From Bacteroidota bacterium (GTDB lineage: Bacteria > Bacteroidota > Bacteroidia > Chitinophagales > Chitinophagaceae), in contig JAUZOA010000007.1 of the NCBI GenBank assembly GCA_030706685.1, positions 1 to 64,000 on the forward strand: 64,000 nucleotides of DNA, in the 5' to 3' direction. A program made the translations under genes and the position numbers. A model generated the notes under the pieces. That model made no database searches, was not told the DNA's origin, and was given only the letters and a program-made list of their open reading frames with translations. Of this stretch, positions 25,447-33,802 are shown in pieces. The number at the start of each line of letters is the position of its first letter. Within the stretch, counting starts at the first letter, position 1.

Positions 25447-26343
25447 ATGGAGCCTACATTAGTTATCCTCGCGGCCGGCATGGCCTCCCGTTATGGAAGT
25501 ATGAAGCAAATACAGGGATTTGGCCCGGGTGGCGAGACGATCATGGATTATTCGATTTATGATGCGATCCGCGCTGGATTTGGCAAAGTGGTCTTTATTA
25601 TCCGGCGTGAATTTGCCGATAATTTTAAAAGCATATTTGAACCTAAGTTAAAAGGCCGTATCAGCACCGAATATGTATACCAGGAGATGAAAAGTTTTAC
25701 AGAAGGGATTGTTATTCCCGAAACACGGAAAAAGCCCTGGGGTACCGCGCACGCGGTGCTTTGTGCTATGGATGTTGTAAAAGAGCCTTTTGCCGTGATC
25801 AATGCGGATGATTTTTACGGGCAGTCCGCTTTCCAGGATGCCGCTGATTTTTTAATGAATGACTGCACCGAAAGCAATAATGCCCTTATTGGGTATAGCC
25901 TGCTGAAAACCCTCTCTGATCATGGAACGGTGAACCGGGGGGTTTGCACATTGGATAAGAACGGCAACCTGGCTTCCATTACCGAACGGATCAACATTTC
26001 GCAGAAAGACGGTAAGATCGTTTGTGAGGATAATGCCGAGCCGCATGAACTTCCCAGGGATACCAGTGTATCTATGAACTTCTGGTGTTTTCACCCCTCT
26101 TTTTTTAAGTATACACAAAAAGTATTCAGGGAATTTTTGCAAAAGAACAGTAATGATCCGAAGGCAGAATTCTTTATCCCTATTGTTGGCGACCGGTTTA
26201 TTAAAGAGGGCGGTACCATTGAAGTGATTCCGACTTCCTCTGAATGGTTTGGGGTTACCTATAAAGAAGATGCGCCGGCCGTAGAAAAGAGCCTGCATGC
26301 CCTGGTCAGTGACGGCGAATACCCGGAACGGCTCTGGAGTTGA
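25447..26343 (+). CDS. Sugar-phosphate nucleotidyltransferase family protein
   Basis: A 298-residue nucleotidyltransferase with the N-terminal signature LVILAAGMASRYGSMKQ (G-x-G-x-R type loop) and the metal-binding AVINADDFYG. It resembles UTP- or CTP-sugar-1-phosphate transferases but lacks the C-terminal hexapeptide domain. It is probably used in sugar activation for envelope polymers; substrate unknown. Cytoplasmic. Divergent from the PLP enzyme and followed by a strong bidirectional terminator. Confidence 0.8.
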   Translation: MEPTLVILAAGMASRYGSMKQIQGFGPGGETIMDYSIYDAIRAGFGKVVFIIRREFADNFKSIFEPKLKGRISTEYVYQEMKSFTEGIVIPETRKKPWGTAHAVLCAMDVVKEPFAVINADDFYGQSAFQDAADFLMNDCTESNNALIGYSLLKTLSDHGTVNRGVCTLDKNGNLASITERINISQKDGKIVCEDNAEPHELPRDTSVSMNFWCFHPSFFKYTQKVFREFLQKNSNDPKAEFFIPIVGDRFIKEGGTIEVIPTSSEWFGVTYKEDAPAVEKSLHALVSDGEYPERLWS

Positions 26344-26378
26344 TTCTGTATGTATAAAAACATATAGGTCTATAAAAT

Positions 26379-26408
26379 AAATAAGGGCAGTCACCGCTGC
26401 CCTTATTT
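26379..26408. terminator. Bidirectional terminator
   Basis: AAATAAGGGCAG (26379-26390) pairs fully with CTGCCCTTATTT (26397-26408) over 12 bp around TCACCG. T-rich runs lie on both sides, so it serves the converging nucleotidyltransferase and protease genes. Confidence 0.85.
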
Positions 26409-26437
26409 ACTTTATAATACTTTTTTACTTGTTTTGA

Positions 26438-27559
26438 TTAATCGCCTTTTACCATAAAGACGCAATCCTGTATTTTCTTTACCTGTTGTACCTTGTCCAA
26501 TTTATCAATACTTGATTTAGAAGGCAGTTTTACATTTTCGTACAGCGGGTTTTTCTTTAATTCATCAAGAGCCTTGTAAATATATTTAGATTGAATGGCG
26601 AATACGGTACTCTCTGCCTCTGTCTCTTTGGCACTAAGAATCCCAATGACTTCTCCGTTACGATTGAAAACAGGGCCGCCGCTATTACCGGGGTTGGCGG
26701 GTATGGCTATCTGGTAGCTTAATGTGTCGCCATTGAACCCGGTTTTAGCACTCAGGTAGCCTTCGCCATACACAATATCCTCCCGCGGAAAACCAAGCGT
26801 AAAGACTGGCTCAGCAATTTCGGAAGAGGCTTTGCTGATACCATAGGGAAGAGAAACAAGAGATTTGAATTGAGGGTCATCAATTTTTATAATAGCGACA
26901 TCCCTTGCAGGATCCAGTCGTAACACATAGGCATTGAACTGTTCTCCTTTTGTATTGAATACCCGGATATTTTTTGAGTTTTTTACAACATGCGCGTTAG
27001 TGATCATAAGACCCCGGCCATTGATCAAAAAGCCTGTTGCAGCTGTTTTATAAGTAATGTCAGGAGCGTTCGCTTTTTTCTTCACATCATCCTTCAATCT
27101 CGTCACATCCTTCTGCATTATGTCGGTCTTAATTCCCTGGATTGTTAGCTGCCTGTTCAGTCTTTCTATTTCAGACGTCGAAGGTTTGGGTGATATTGAC
27201 CAAACCAGCGCGGAAATAGTAATAGCTGTTATCCCTGCAATAGAAGCCGCAATAGCCGCCACTCTCCTGTATCGTTTCCACAGGTAAACGACCCTGGCCT
27301 TTCCTCTCAATTTATCAGAATTTATCTTGCCCTGTTGGGAAAGATCAGTATGTATTTCATCCAGGGTTGACTTGAATTTCTGCCATTCCCCAAAACGGTT
27401 CATTTGCTGTAAGAACAAAGTATGCTCCACTACCAATTGATCAATCTCTGGATTGGTCTTGCGGAGATTTTCAAAATAGAGTCTTTCATCCGGGTTCATT
27501 TCGCCGCGGATATAACGTTCAACAGCATCAAGGATCATTATATCGTTTTTTTCATTCAT
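26438..27559 (-). CDS. Membrane trypsin-like protease with anti-sigma-like N-terminus
   Basis: A 373-residue protein in three parts. Residues 1-95 are cytoplasmic and resemble the start of FecR-type or other anti-sigma factors (LDAVERYIRGEMNPDERLYF). One membrane helix follows (about 100-121), then a short coiled coil (125-165) and a periplasmic S1C trypsin-like domain with His 190 (TNAHVV), Asp 220 (ARDVAII) and Ser 293 (GNSGGPV). There is no PDZ domain. Its start overlaps the end of the sigma factor gene (ATGAATGA), so the two are translationally linked. This suggests that the protease regulates, or is regulated with, the sigma factor in response to envelope stress; that is inference. Confidence 0.85.
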   Translation of the reverse strand: MNEKNDIMILDAVERYIRGEMNPDERLYFENLRKTNPEIDQLVVEHTLFLQQMNRFGEWQKFKSTLDEIHTDLSQQGKINSDKLRGKARVVYLWKRYRRVAAIAASIAGITAITISALVWSISPKPSTSEIERLNRQLTIQGIKTDIMQKDVTRLKDDVKKKANAPDITYKTAATGFLINGRGLMITNAHVVKNSKNIRVFNTKGEQFNAYVLRLDPARDVAIIKIDDPQFKSLVSLPYGISKASSEIAEPVFTLGFPREDIVYGEGYLSAKTGFNGDTLSYQIAIPANPGNSGGPVFNRNGEVIGILSAKETEAESTVFAIQSKYIYKALDELKKNPLYENVKLPSKSSIDKLDKVQQVKKIQDCVFMVKGD

Positions 27560-28124
27560 CACTGTTTCCGTTTTTATAGTGTGTGAAAAATATTTTCTTT
27601 AATCTCATCAGGCATTTGTACTTCTGGTTCTTCGCATTTTCAGCATTGGTATAACCAAAACTGAGAGCAATCTCCTGCATATTCTTTCTCTGGAGGTAAT
27701 AGGCTTCGAGCAAACTTTTACAGGGCTCACCCAGGCCGCCTATCGCTTTTTCCATCATCTCGAATTCCCTATTCCTTTTTACATGATCTTCAATGTCGTC
27801 CTCTACCGGCACTACCGTTTCAATATCACCCATTTCTGAATACCGGTTAGCTTGCTGAAGCTTTTTAAGCCATAAACGCCGGCAAACCGAATAAACATAA
27901 GTTTTGACCTGGCAGTTTAGCTCAAATGTGCCGGACCTTGCCTTTTCATAAAGAACTATCATCGCCTCCTGGAATATGTCTTTCGCGTCATCCGTTGTGC
28001 CGTTATTGTTGATTATCAGGCTTTGAACCATGTTATAGTTCTCCTTATAGATCGTTTCAACGGCTTTTTTATCGTTACGGGCTAATCCCTGCAGTAAGAT
28101 CCTTTCGTTACTCTCTTGTTTCAC
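27552..28124 (-). CDS. ECF-type RNA polymerase sigma factor
   Basis: A 190-residue sigma-70 family protein with region 2 (DAKDIFQEAMIVLYEKARSG, then VKTYVYSVCRRLWLKKL) and region 4 (LLEAYYLQRKNMQEIALSFG with KNQKYKCLMRLKK). It has no region 1 or 3, as in ECF factors. It would direct polymerase to a small regulon, probably including its own operon. The downstream overlapping gene encodes the likely membrane regulator. Divergent from the small lipoprotein at 28266, which could be a target. Confidence 0.9.
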   Translation of the reverse strand: MKQESNERILLQGLARNDKKAVETIYKENYNMVQSLIINNNGTTDDAKDIFQEAMIVLYEKARSGTFELNCQVKTYVYSVCRRLWLKKLQQANRYSEMGDIETVVPVEDDIEDHVKRNREFEMMEKAIGGLGEPCKSLLEAYYLQRKNMQEIALSFGYTNAENAKNQKYKCLMRLKKIFFTHYKNGNSDE

Positions 28125-28265
28125 TATTCCGCTATTTAATACATTTTTTTAAAAATAGTAACCCTCTGCCAGCCTGAAAAAAAAAGTTTGTAATTCCGGG
28201 TTACCTTTCCCGGAAAGCGGTATAAACAGCGAAATATTTCACAAAACTCAAAAAAATCACAAACA

Positions 28266-28496
28266 ATGAAAAAGCTTTTCGTCGTATTGGCAGTTGCCAG
28301 TTTAGGTTTTGTAGCTTGTAACAATGAATCCAAAGATGCTGATGCTGAAGCAAAAAGGGTTGCAGATTCTACTCACCAGGCTGACAGCATTGCAAAAGCA
28401 ACTGCTACCGCTGATTCTCTTGCAAAAGCAACTGCACCTGCAGTTGATACAACACATAAGCCAGCCGATTCTTCTAAGATGAAGGCTAAGAAGTAA
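28266..28496 (+). CDS. Small Ala/Lys/Asp-rich lipoprotein, paralogue
   Basis: A 76-residue lipoprotein with signal peptide and lipobox (GFVACNNE). The mature part is a low-complexity repeat of ADSxAKAT type. It shares the motif VADSTHQADSIA with the lipoprotein at 382-666 and ends in DSSKMKAKK, also like it. Probably a coiled or unfolded envelope peptide of unknown role. It is divergent from the sigma factor operon (141 bases), and a strong terminator lies 85 bases downstream. Confidence 0.75.
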   Translation: MKKLFVVLAVASLGFVACNNESKDADAEAKRVADSTHQADSIAKATATADSLAKATAPAVDTTHKPADSSKMKAKK

Positions 28497-28581
28497 TTTG
28501 CCCGGTAAAAATTTCACTTAAGATTTTTTACTGATGCTATAAGAAGTTTAGAATTTTTCATATGGCAAGCAATCGTTAGAG

Positions 28582-28613
28582 GCCATCCTGATTCTTCGGG
28601 ATGGCTTTTTTTA
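28582..28613 (+). terminator. Rho-independent terminator
   Basis: GCCATCC (28582-28588) pairs with GGATGGC (28599-28605), followed by a run of T to 28613. It ends the small lipoprotein unit and separates it from the helicase gene. Confidence 0.85.
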
Positions 28614-28695
28614 TTGCCGTTCGGAAAAACGGGAACAAGCAGAGGGTGGTTATCCTTATTTCTTATATTCTGCCGCCTGTCCTGATCCAAAACAT

Positions 28696-28703
28696 TACCT
28701 TTG
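28696..28703 (+). promoter_or_regulatory. -7 box of the DEAD-box gene (TACCTTTG)
   Basis: TACCTTTG in the same context (ATTACCTTTGCSG) as at 348 and near rluD. It lies between the preceding terminator and the GTG start and supports that start. No clear -33 box. Confidence 0.5.
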
Positions 28704-28741
28704 CGGCCGCAACCGCGCAATCATTTAAAATCAATCATTCA

Positions 28742-30421
28742 GTGACCACATTTGACGCATTAGGAATTGAAGAAGGACTATTGAATTCTATCAAAATACT
28801 GGGATTTACTCAGCCCACCCCGATCCAGGAAAAAGCTATCCCGGTTTTATTACAGGGAACAAAAGATTTTATCGGGCTGGCGCAAACGGGTACCGGCAAA
28901 ACAGCCGCTTTTGGGCTACCCTTATTACAACTCATTAAAAAAGAGGATCGCATTCCCCAGGCGCTGATCATTTGCCCGACCCGGGAATTATGTTTACAAA
29001 TAGCCAATGATCTCGGATCTTTCAAAAAAGGAGCTTCCCCTATTGGTGTTACGGCGGTATATGGCGGTACCTCTATCATTATGCAGATAAGAGAGCTCAA
29101 AAGGGGCACTCATATCGTTGTCGCTACCCCCGGCAGGCTGATTGACCTGATCGAAAGAAAAGCTGTTGACCTTAGTCATATTCATTACGTAGTACTGGAC
29201 GAGGCGGATGAAATGCTGAACATGGGATTCAAGGAAGATATTGAATTCATATTGCAGAATACGCTTAATCGCCAAAGCACCTGGTTGTTCAGCGCTACCA
29301 TGCCGCCGGAGATCAGGCAGGTGAGCAAGCGCTATATGAAGCAGCCTTTTGAAATCACCATTGGAAAAATGAATGCCGGCGCCGCTAATATTGATCACCA
29401 GTATTATGCTACACAACATTCAAACAGGTTTGAAACATTAAAGAGGATCATAGATTTCAATCCCGGCATTTATGGTATTGTGTTTACGCGTACCAAAGCC
29501 GACGCGCAGCACATTTCGGAGCAACTCACCCGGGAAGGTTACGATATTGAAGCCATACACGGAGACCTGACGCAACAGCAAAGAGATAAAGTGATGAGCC
29601 TTTTCCGGGACAAGAGTATTCAATTACTTATTGCTACCGATGTAGCCGCCAGGGGTATTGATGTGCACGGCATCACCCATGTTATCAATTATGAATTGCC
29701 GGATGATACAGAAGTATATACGCACAGAAGTGGCCGTACCGGGCGTGCGGGCAATAGCGGTATCTCCATTTCTATTGTAACCCCGAAAGAAATTTATCGC
29801 CTCAGGCAAATTGAGAAATTGCTGAATACACGGGTACATAAAATGGATATTCCGAGTGGCAAGGATGTCTGCCGTAAACAATTTTTTTATTTCATTGATA
29901 AAATGCTGCAGGCTGATATCAGTCACGGAGAATATGAAACCTATTTACCGGTATTGAAAGAGAAATTCGCAACCGTAGAAAAGGAAGAGATTCTTCAGCG
30001 TGTCGCTGCATTGGAGTTTGACCGGTTTTTGAAATACTATGAGAATGCGGCCGATCTCAACCTCAGAGAAGCAAGACGTGACGAAAGGGGAATAGGAAAA
30101 GAAAGAACATCAGTGAGAGATACAGGGGGCAGAAGTTATTCCCGTAGTAGTTCCGCGGCAACTAATGGCAATTACCAACGCTTGTTTGTAAATCTTGGAA
30201 CCAAGGATGGCTTTTACAAAGCCAGTTTTTTACAGTTCATACTGGATATGAGTGATCTCAGGAAAGATGTACTCGGCCGTATTGATATGAAAGAGATGAA
30301 TAGCTGGGTGGAAGTGGAAGCCGTGTCTGCAAAAAAAATGATCAAGGCGCTGGATGGAAAGAATTACCGTGGCAGGAAGATCAGGATGAATGATGCGGAA
30401 AGCGGCGCCCGCAGAAAATAA
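28742..30421 (+). CDS. DEAD-box RNA helicase (DeaD/CsdA-like)
   Basis: A 559-residue ATP-dependent RNA helicase, probably for ribosome assembly and cold growth. It shows the Q motif (GFTQPTPIQ, 21-29), Walker A AQTGTGKT (47-54), PTREL, DEAD (153-156), SAT and HRSGRTGRAG. The C-terminal 75 residues (FVNLGTKDGFYKASFLQFIL onwards) are a DbpA-type RNA-binding domain, as in DeaD. The start is taken as GTG at 28742 (VTTFDALG). In-frame starts further upstream lie in the terminator or promoter. A short Arg/Ser-rich linker precedes the RNA-binding part. Confidence 0.93.
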   Translation: MTTFDALGIEEGLLNSIKILGFTQPTPIQEKAIPVLLQGTKDFIGLAQTGTGKTAAFGLPLLQLIKKEDRIPQALIICPTRELCLQIANDLGSFKKGASPIGVTAVYGGTSIIMQIRELKRGTHIVVATPGRLIDLIERKAVDLSHIHYVVLDEADEMLNMGFKEDIEFILQNTLNRQSTWLFSATMPPEIRQVSKRYMKQPFEITIGKMNAGAANIDHQYYATQHSNRFETLKRIIDFNPGIYGIVFTRTKADAQHISEQLTREGYDIEAIHGDLTQQQRDKVMSLFRDKSIQLLIATDVAARGIDVHGITHVINYELPDDTEVYTHRSGRTGRAGNSGISISIVTPKEIYRLRQIEKLLNTRVHKMDIPSGKDVCRKQFFYFIDKMLQADISHGEYETYLPVLKEKFATVEKEEILQRVAALEFDRFLKYYENAADLNLREARRDERGIGKERTSVRDTGGRSYSRSSSAATNGNYQRLFVNLGTKDGFYKASFLQFILDMSDLRKDVLGRIDMKEMNSWVEVEAVSAKKMIKALDGKNYRGRKIRMNDAESGARRK

Positions 30422-30433
30422 ATTAGCCAGCAA

Positions 30434-30466
30434 TTTGATTTTATAGGGGTCAATAGCTTATATTTG
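30434..30466 (+). promoter_or_regulatory. Promoter of the aromatic amino acid operon
   Basis: TTTG at 30434-30437 and TATATTTG at 30459-30466, 21 bp apart, fit the Bacteroidota pattern. Transcription would start at about 30472, right at the leader peptide, so translation would begin at the ATG at 30471 (if included) or at 30477. Confidence 0.55.
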
Positions 30467-30470
30467 TTTC

Positions 30471-30557
30471 ATGAGAATGACAAAGGCATACTTTAGTTTT
30501 TATTTTTATTACTTCTTTTTTGGAAAGAAGCCGGGGATGCTTTTGTTGACAAAATAA
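30471..30557 (+). CDS. Phe/Tyr-rich leader peptide
   Basis: A 28-codon reading frame, too short for normal gene calling, reads MRMTKAYFSFYFYYFFFG and then KKPGMLLLTK before TAA. Ten of eleven consecutive codons (30489-30521) are aromatic: six Phe and four Tyr. It stands directly before a terminator and a seven-gene operon for Phe and Tyr synthesis. This is the arrangement of the classical attenuators (pheA, pheST, trp, his) known in enterobacteria: ribosome stalling when charged tRNA-Phe or tRNA-Tyr is scarce prevents terminator formation. The stop codon lies 28 bases before the terminator stem. Confidence 0.85.
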   Translation: MRMTKAYFSFYFYYFFFGKKPGMLLLTK

Positions 30558-30615
30558 TAAAACAACTAAAAATCAACATAAAAGTCCCCCGGCAGACCCG
30601 GGGGATTTTTTTTTT
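30530..30615 (+). promoter_or_regulatory. Transcription attenuator of the pheA operon
   Basis: Terminator: TCCCCCGG (30585-30592) pairs with CCGGGGGA (30598-30605), followed by ten T. Antiterminator: GCCGGGG at 30530-30536, inside the leader peptide codons, can pair with CCCCGGC at 30587-30593, which takes the 5' arm of the terminator. The two structures exclude each other. A ribosome that finishes the leader would cover 30530-30536 and let the terminator form. One that stalls early in the Phe/Tyr run leaves it free. Confidence 0.8.
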
Positions 30616-30621
30616 AAGTAT

Positions 30622-31449
30622 ATGGCAAGAATTGCAATACAGGGTTATGAAGGCAGCTTTCACCAGGTGGCTGCGCAATTATTTTATGGTAAGGACGCGG
30701 AAGTGATCCCCTGTGATACATTCAGGGATGTTATAAAAATTGCCGGTAATAAAAAAGAAAGCGATGGCGGGGTAATGGCTATCGAGAATTCTATCGCCGG
30801 AAGTATTTTGGCGAATTATAACCTGCTGCAAAAAAGCAACCTGAAGATTATAGGCGAGATCTATTTGCAAATAAGGCAAAACCTGCTTGTTAACCCCGGT
30901 GTAAAGCCCGAAGATATCCGCGAAGTACATTCTCACACGATGGCGCTGCAGCAGTGTTATGATTTTTTAGATAAATATAAATGGAAGCTGGTCGAAACAG
31001 ATGATACAGCATTAAGCGCCAAACATATTCACCAGCATAAAAGCAGGCATATCGCCGCTATTGCCAGCAAACTGGCGGCAGAGTTATACGGACTGGAAAT
31101 AATGGCCCCCAATATTCATACACTGAAAAATAATTACACAAGGTTTTTGGTTTTACAAAGGGAAGACACGGTTATCCGGGCGGAGAATGCGGACAAAGCC
31201 TCTGTTAATTTTCATACTGATCATTCACGGGGAAGCCTGGCAAGGGTGTTGACGAAGATTGCAGAAGGGGGTATCAACTTAAGCAAGTTGCAAAGTTTCC
31301 CGATACCCGGCAGCGATTTCAAATACAGCTTTCATGCAGATATGGAATTTGATTCGGCCGAACAGTTTCAGCAGGTGATGGAGCAGATAAAGCCATTGAC
31401 CGCGTCGCTGGAAATTTTTGGTGTATATAAAAAAGGAGTATGGAAATAG
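30622..31449 (+). CDS. pheA: Prephenate dehydratase
   Basis: A 275-residue enzyme converting prephenate to phenylpyruvate in Phe synthesis. The catalytic domain (1-180) has IAIQGYEGSFHQVAA, the ENSIAGSI motif and the essential Thr-Arg-Phe (residues 173-175, NNYTRFLVL). The C-terminal ACT domain (about 192-275; RGSLARVLTKIAEGGINLSK) binds Phe for feedback control. There is no fused chorismate mutase, which is supplied by the DAHP synthase fusion later in the operon. The ATG is only 7 bases after the T-run of the attenuator. First gene of the operon. Confidence 0.95.
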   Translation: MARIAIQGYEGSFHQVAAQLFYGKDAEVIPCDTFRDVIKIAGNKKESDGGVMAIENSIAGSILANYNLLQKSNLKIIGEIYLQIRQNLLVNPGVKPEDIREVHSHTMALQQCYDFLDKYKWKLVETDDTALSAKHIHQHKSRHIAAIASKLAAELYGLEIMAPNIHTLKNNYTRFLVLQREDTVIRAENADKASVNFHTDHSRGSLARVLTKIAEGGINLSKLQSFPIPGSDFKYSFHADMEFDSAEQFQQVMEQIKPLTASLEIFGVYKKGVWK

Positions 31450-31539
31450 GTAAGCTATTGGGAATTGGGTAGCAGGAATCCGGAAGAGTCCCGTAGTAAG
31501 TAATTCAAATCAAGGCTGCCCTGTAGTGGCAGTACAACA

Positions 31540-32697
31540 ATGAAAATGGAAACAGCAAAAAGATTAGAAGGTATCGGCGAATATTATTTCTCGCAAAAGT
31601 TGCGGGAAATAGATGAATTGAATAAGCAGGGTAAGCAGGTGATCAATCTCGGTATTGGCAGTCCCGACCTGCCGCCTCATCCCGATGTGATCAAAGTATT
31701 GCAGGAAGAAAGTGAAAAACCTGCTGTTCATGCTTACCAGTCTTATAAAGGTTCACCGGTTTTGCGAAAGGCCATGAGCGAATGGTATAAAAGATGGTAT
31801 GATGTTGAGCTGAACCCCGATACGGAAATTTTGCCGTTAATAGGCAGCAAAGAAGGCATCATGCACATCTGTATGACCTACCTCGATAAAGGCGACCAGG
31901 TTCTTGTACCCAACCCGGGTTATCCAACTTACAGGAGTGCCGTTCAACTCGCCGGCGGAAAATGCGTGGAATACAAGCTAAGAGAAAAAAATAATTACGA
32001 GCCTGATTTTGAAAGACTGGAAAAAGCGAATTGGCGGAAAATAAAACTGCTATTTGTGAATTACCCGCAGATGCCGACCGGGCAATTGCCGTCAAAAGAG
32101 TTGTTTGAGAAATTAATCGCTGTCGGGAAGAAACACAATATCCTGGTGATCCATGACAACCCGTATAGTTTTATCCTGAATGACAACCCCATGAGTTTAC
32201 TGAGTATCCCGGGTGCAAAAGAATGTGTCATCGAATTGAATTCATTAAGTAAATCGCATAATATGGCCGGGTGGAGAGTGGGGATGCTTTGCGGAGCCAA
32301 AGAGAGAATAGATGAAGTATTGCGGTTCAAGAGTAATATGGACAGTGGTATGTTTTTGCCGGTACAATTGGCCGCGGCCAAAGCGCTGTCATTGGGAAAA
32401 GAATGGCAGGAAGAAGTGAATAAAGTGTACCGGGTAAGAAGAGAGAAAGTATTTGAATTGCTGGATATTTTAAAATGCCGGTATTCCAAAGAACAGGCGG
32501 GTTTGTTTGTATGGGCGAAAATACCATCAAAATACAAAGACGGTTATGCGTTGAGTGATGCTGTATTGTATCATTCAAATGTATTCATTACTCCCGGAAG
32601 TATTTTTGGAAGCGCCGGAGAAAAATATGTGAGAGTGAGTTTATGCGCTACGGTGGAAAAAATAGAAGAGGCGAAACAAAGAATAAACAATGATTGA
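31540..32697 (+). CDS. Class I/II aminotransferase
   Basis: A 385-residue fold-type I PLP enzyme. The PLP Lys is Lys 238 in NSLSKSHNMAGWR, and VPNPGYPTYRSAVQLAGG and the late VRVSL (Arg) motif for substrate carboxylate are present. Its place between pheA and tyrA suggests that it turns phenylpyruvate or prephenate and hydroxyphenylpyruvate into the amino acids. Sequence features alone would also allow aspartate- or LL-diaminopimelate-type activity. The 90-base gap after pheA is the second longest between neighbouring genes of the operon after the 253 bases before the DAHP synthase gene, apart from the 95 bases before aroB. tyrA begins 3 bases after its stop. Confidence 0.88.
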   Translation: MKMETAKRLEGIGEYYFSQKLREIDELNKQGKQVINLGIGSPDLPPHPDVIKVLQEESEKPAVHAYQSYKGSPVLRKAMSEWYKRWYDVELNPDTEILPLIGSKEGIMHICMTYLDKGDQVLVPNPGYPTYRSAVQLAGGKCVEYKLREKNNYEPDFERLEKANWRKIKLLFVNYPQMPTGQLPSKELFEKLIAVGKKHNILVIHDNPYSFILNDNPMSLLSIPGAKECVIELNSLSKSHNMAGWRVGMLCGAKERIDEVLRFKSNMDSGMFLPVQLAAAKALSLGKEWQEEVNKVYRVRREKVFELLDILKCRYSKEQAGLFVWAKIPSKYKDGYALSDAVLYHSNVFITPGSIFGSAGEKYVRVSLCATVEKIEEAKQRINND

Positions 32698-32700
32698 TGT

Positions 32701-33549
32701 ATGGAACGGAAACGTATCACGATAGTAGGCGTGGGACTTATCGGCGGTTCGCTGGCGCTGCAATTACATGAAAAGAAATTGTCCTCAAAGCTGATTGGAG
32801 TGGACAGTAATAAAGATCATGCTAAGAAAGCGGTCGAACTGGAATTGGTAGATGAAATAATGTCGCTGGATGAAGCGATTGATCAATCGGATATTATTAT
32901 GCTGGCAATCCCGGTAGATAAATTGGTCAAATTATTGCCATCCATCATGGACAAAATAGAAAAGCAGATCGTTATCGATCTTGGCTCTACGAAATCCCAA
33001 TTGGTAGAAAGCATAAAGAGTCATCCGAAAAGAGCGAGATATGTAGCGACACACCCGATGTGGGGTACCGAATACAGCGGTCCGCAGGCGGCAGTGAGGG
33101 GGGCATTCGAAAATAAAGCGGTAATTATCTGCAATGCCAATGAAAGCGATGCGGACGCGCTGGAATGGACCAGGGCGATGTATAAAAAGATCGGGATGCA
33201 CTTACTGGAAATGGAAGCAAAGGCTCATGATCTCCATGCGGCGTATGTGAGCCATATTTCTCATATCACCTCCTTTGCATTAGCGAATACAGTACTGGAA
33301 AAGGAAAGAGAGGAGCAGGCGATATTTGAGTTGGCCTCCGCGGGTTTTGAAAGCACGGTGAGGCTCGCCAAAAGCAACCCTGCCATGTGGGTGCCCATCT
33401 TTATGCAGAATAAAGAGAATGTCCTGGATGTATTGAAAGAGCATATTGCGCAGTTGACAAGGTTTAAAGAAAGTATTGAAAAGGAGGATAATGATTACCT
33501 GATGAAACTGATTGAAGAAGCGAATAAGATAAGGAGGATAATAAAATAA
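32701..33549 (+). CDS. tyrA: Prephenate dehydrogenase
   Basis: A 282-residue enzyme that oxidises and decarboxylates prephenate to 4-hydroxyphenylpyruvate for Tyr synthesis. The NAD(P)-binding motif VGVGLIGGSLA (from residue 9), the active-site region HPMWGTEYSGPQ and the later HDLHAAYVSHISH are all visible. No chorismate mutase or ACT domain is fused, and the length is that of the short TyrA form. It follows the aminotransferase by 3 bases. Confidence 0.93.
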   Translation: MERKRITIVGVGLIGGSLALQLHEKKLSSKLIGVDSNKDHAKKAVELELVDEIMSLDEAIDQSDIIMLAIPVDKLVKLLPSIMDKIEKQIVIDLGSTKSQLVESIKSHPKRARYVATHPMWGTEYSGPQAAVRGAFENKAVIICNANESDADALEWTRAMYKKIGMHLLEMEAKAHDLHAAYVSHISHITSFALANTVLEKEREEQAIFELASAGFESTVRLAKSNPAMWVPIFMQNKENVLDVLKEHIAQLTRFKESIEKEDNDYLMKLIEEANKIRRIIK

Positions 33550-33802
33550 ACGGAACAAAGAGTACTTTCTTCAAATTCATGCCCTTTCCTGAAAGGCGAA
33601 TCAGAGAAGAAACAGGTAAAAACGACTGAAGCGGGTTGTTGTGAAAAGAACAGAATGATAAAAATACCCTTCGCTTCAATCTGGGTAAACGGCGACGCAG
33701 ATATCATGGAAAACTAAACTGGAAGCAAAAAAATAGTAAATAAAAACGCTCCTTAACTCCCCTTTAGGGGCCGGGGGCATAACTTTACAAACCGGATAGT
33801 AT
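33550..33802. other. Gap inside the aromatic operon
   Basis: These 253 bases between tyrA and the DAHP synthase gene have no supported gene. They contain a CCCCTTTAGGGG palindrome at 33751-33779. A second promoter could be here but I see no clear TAnnTTTG box. Confidence 0.5.
33751..33779. repeat. Solo CCCCTAAAGGGG repeat
   Basis: CCTTAACTCCCCTTTAGGGG followed by CCGGGGGC is the inverted form of the element at 5935-5985. Confidence 0.65.
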
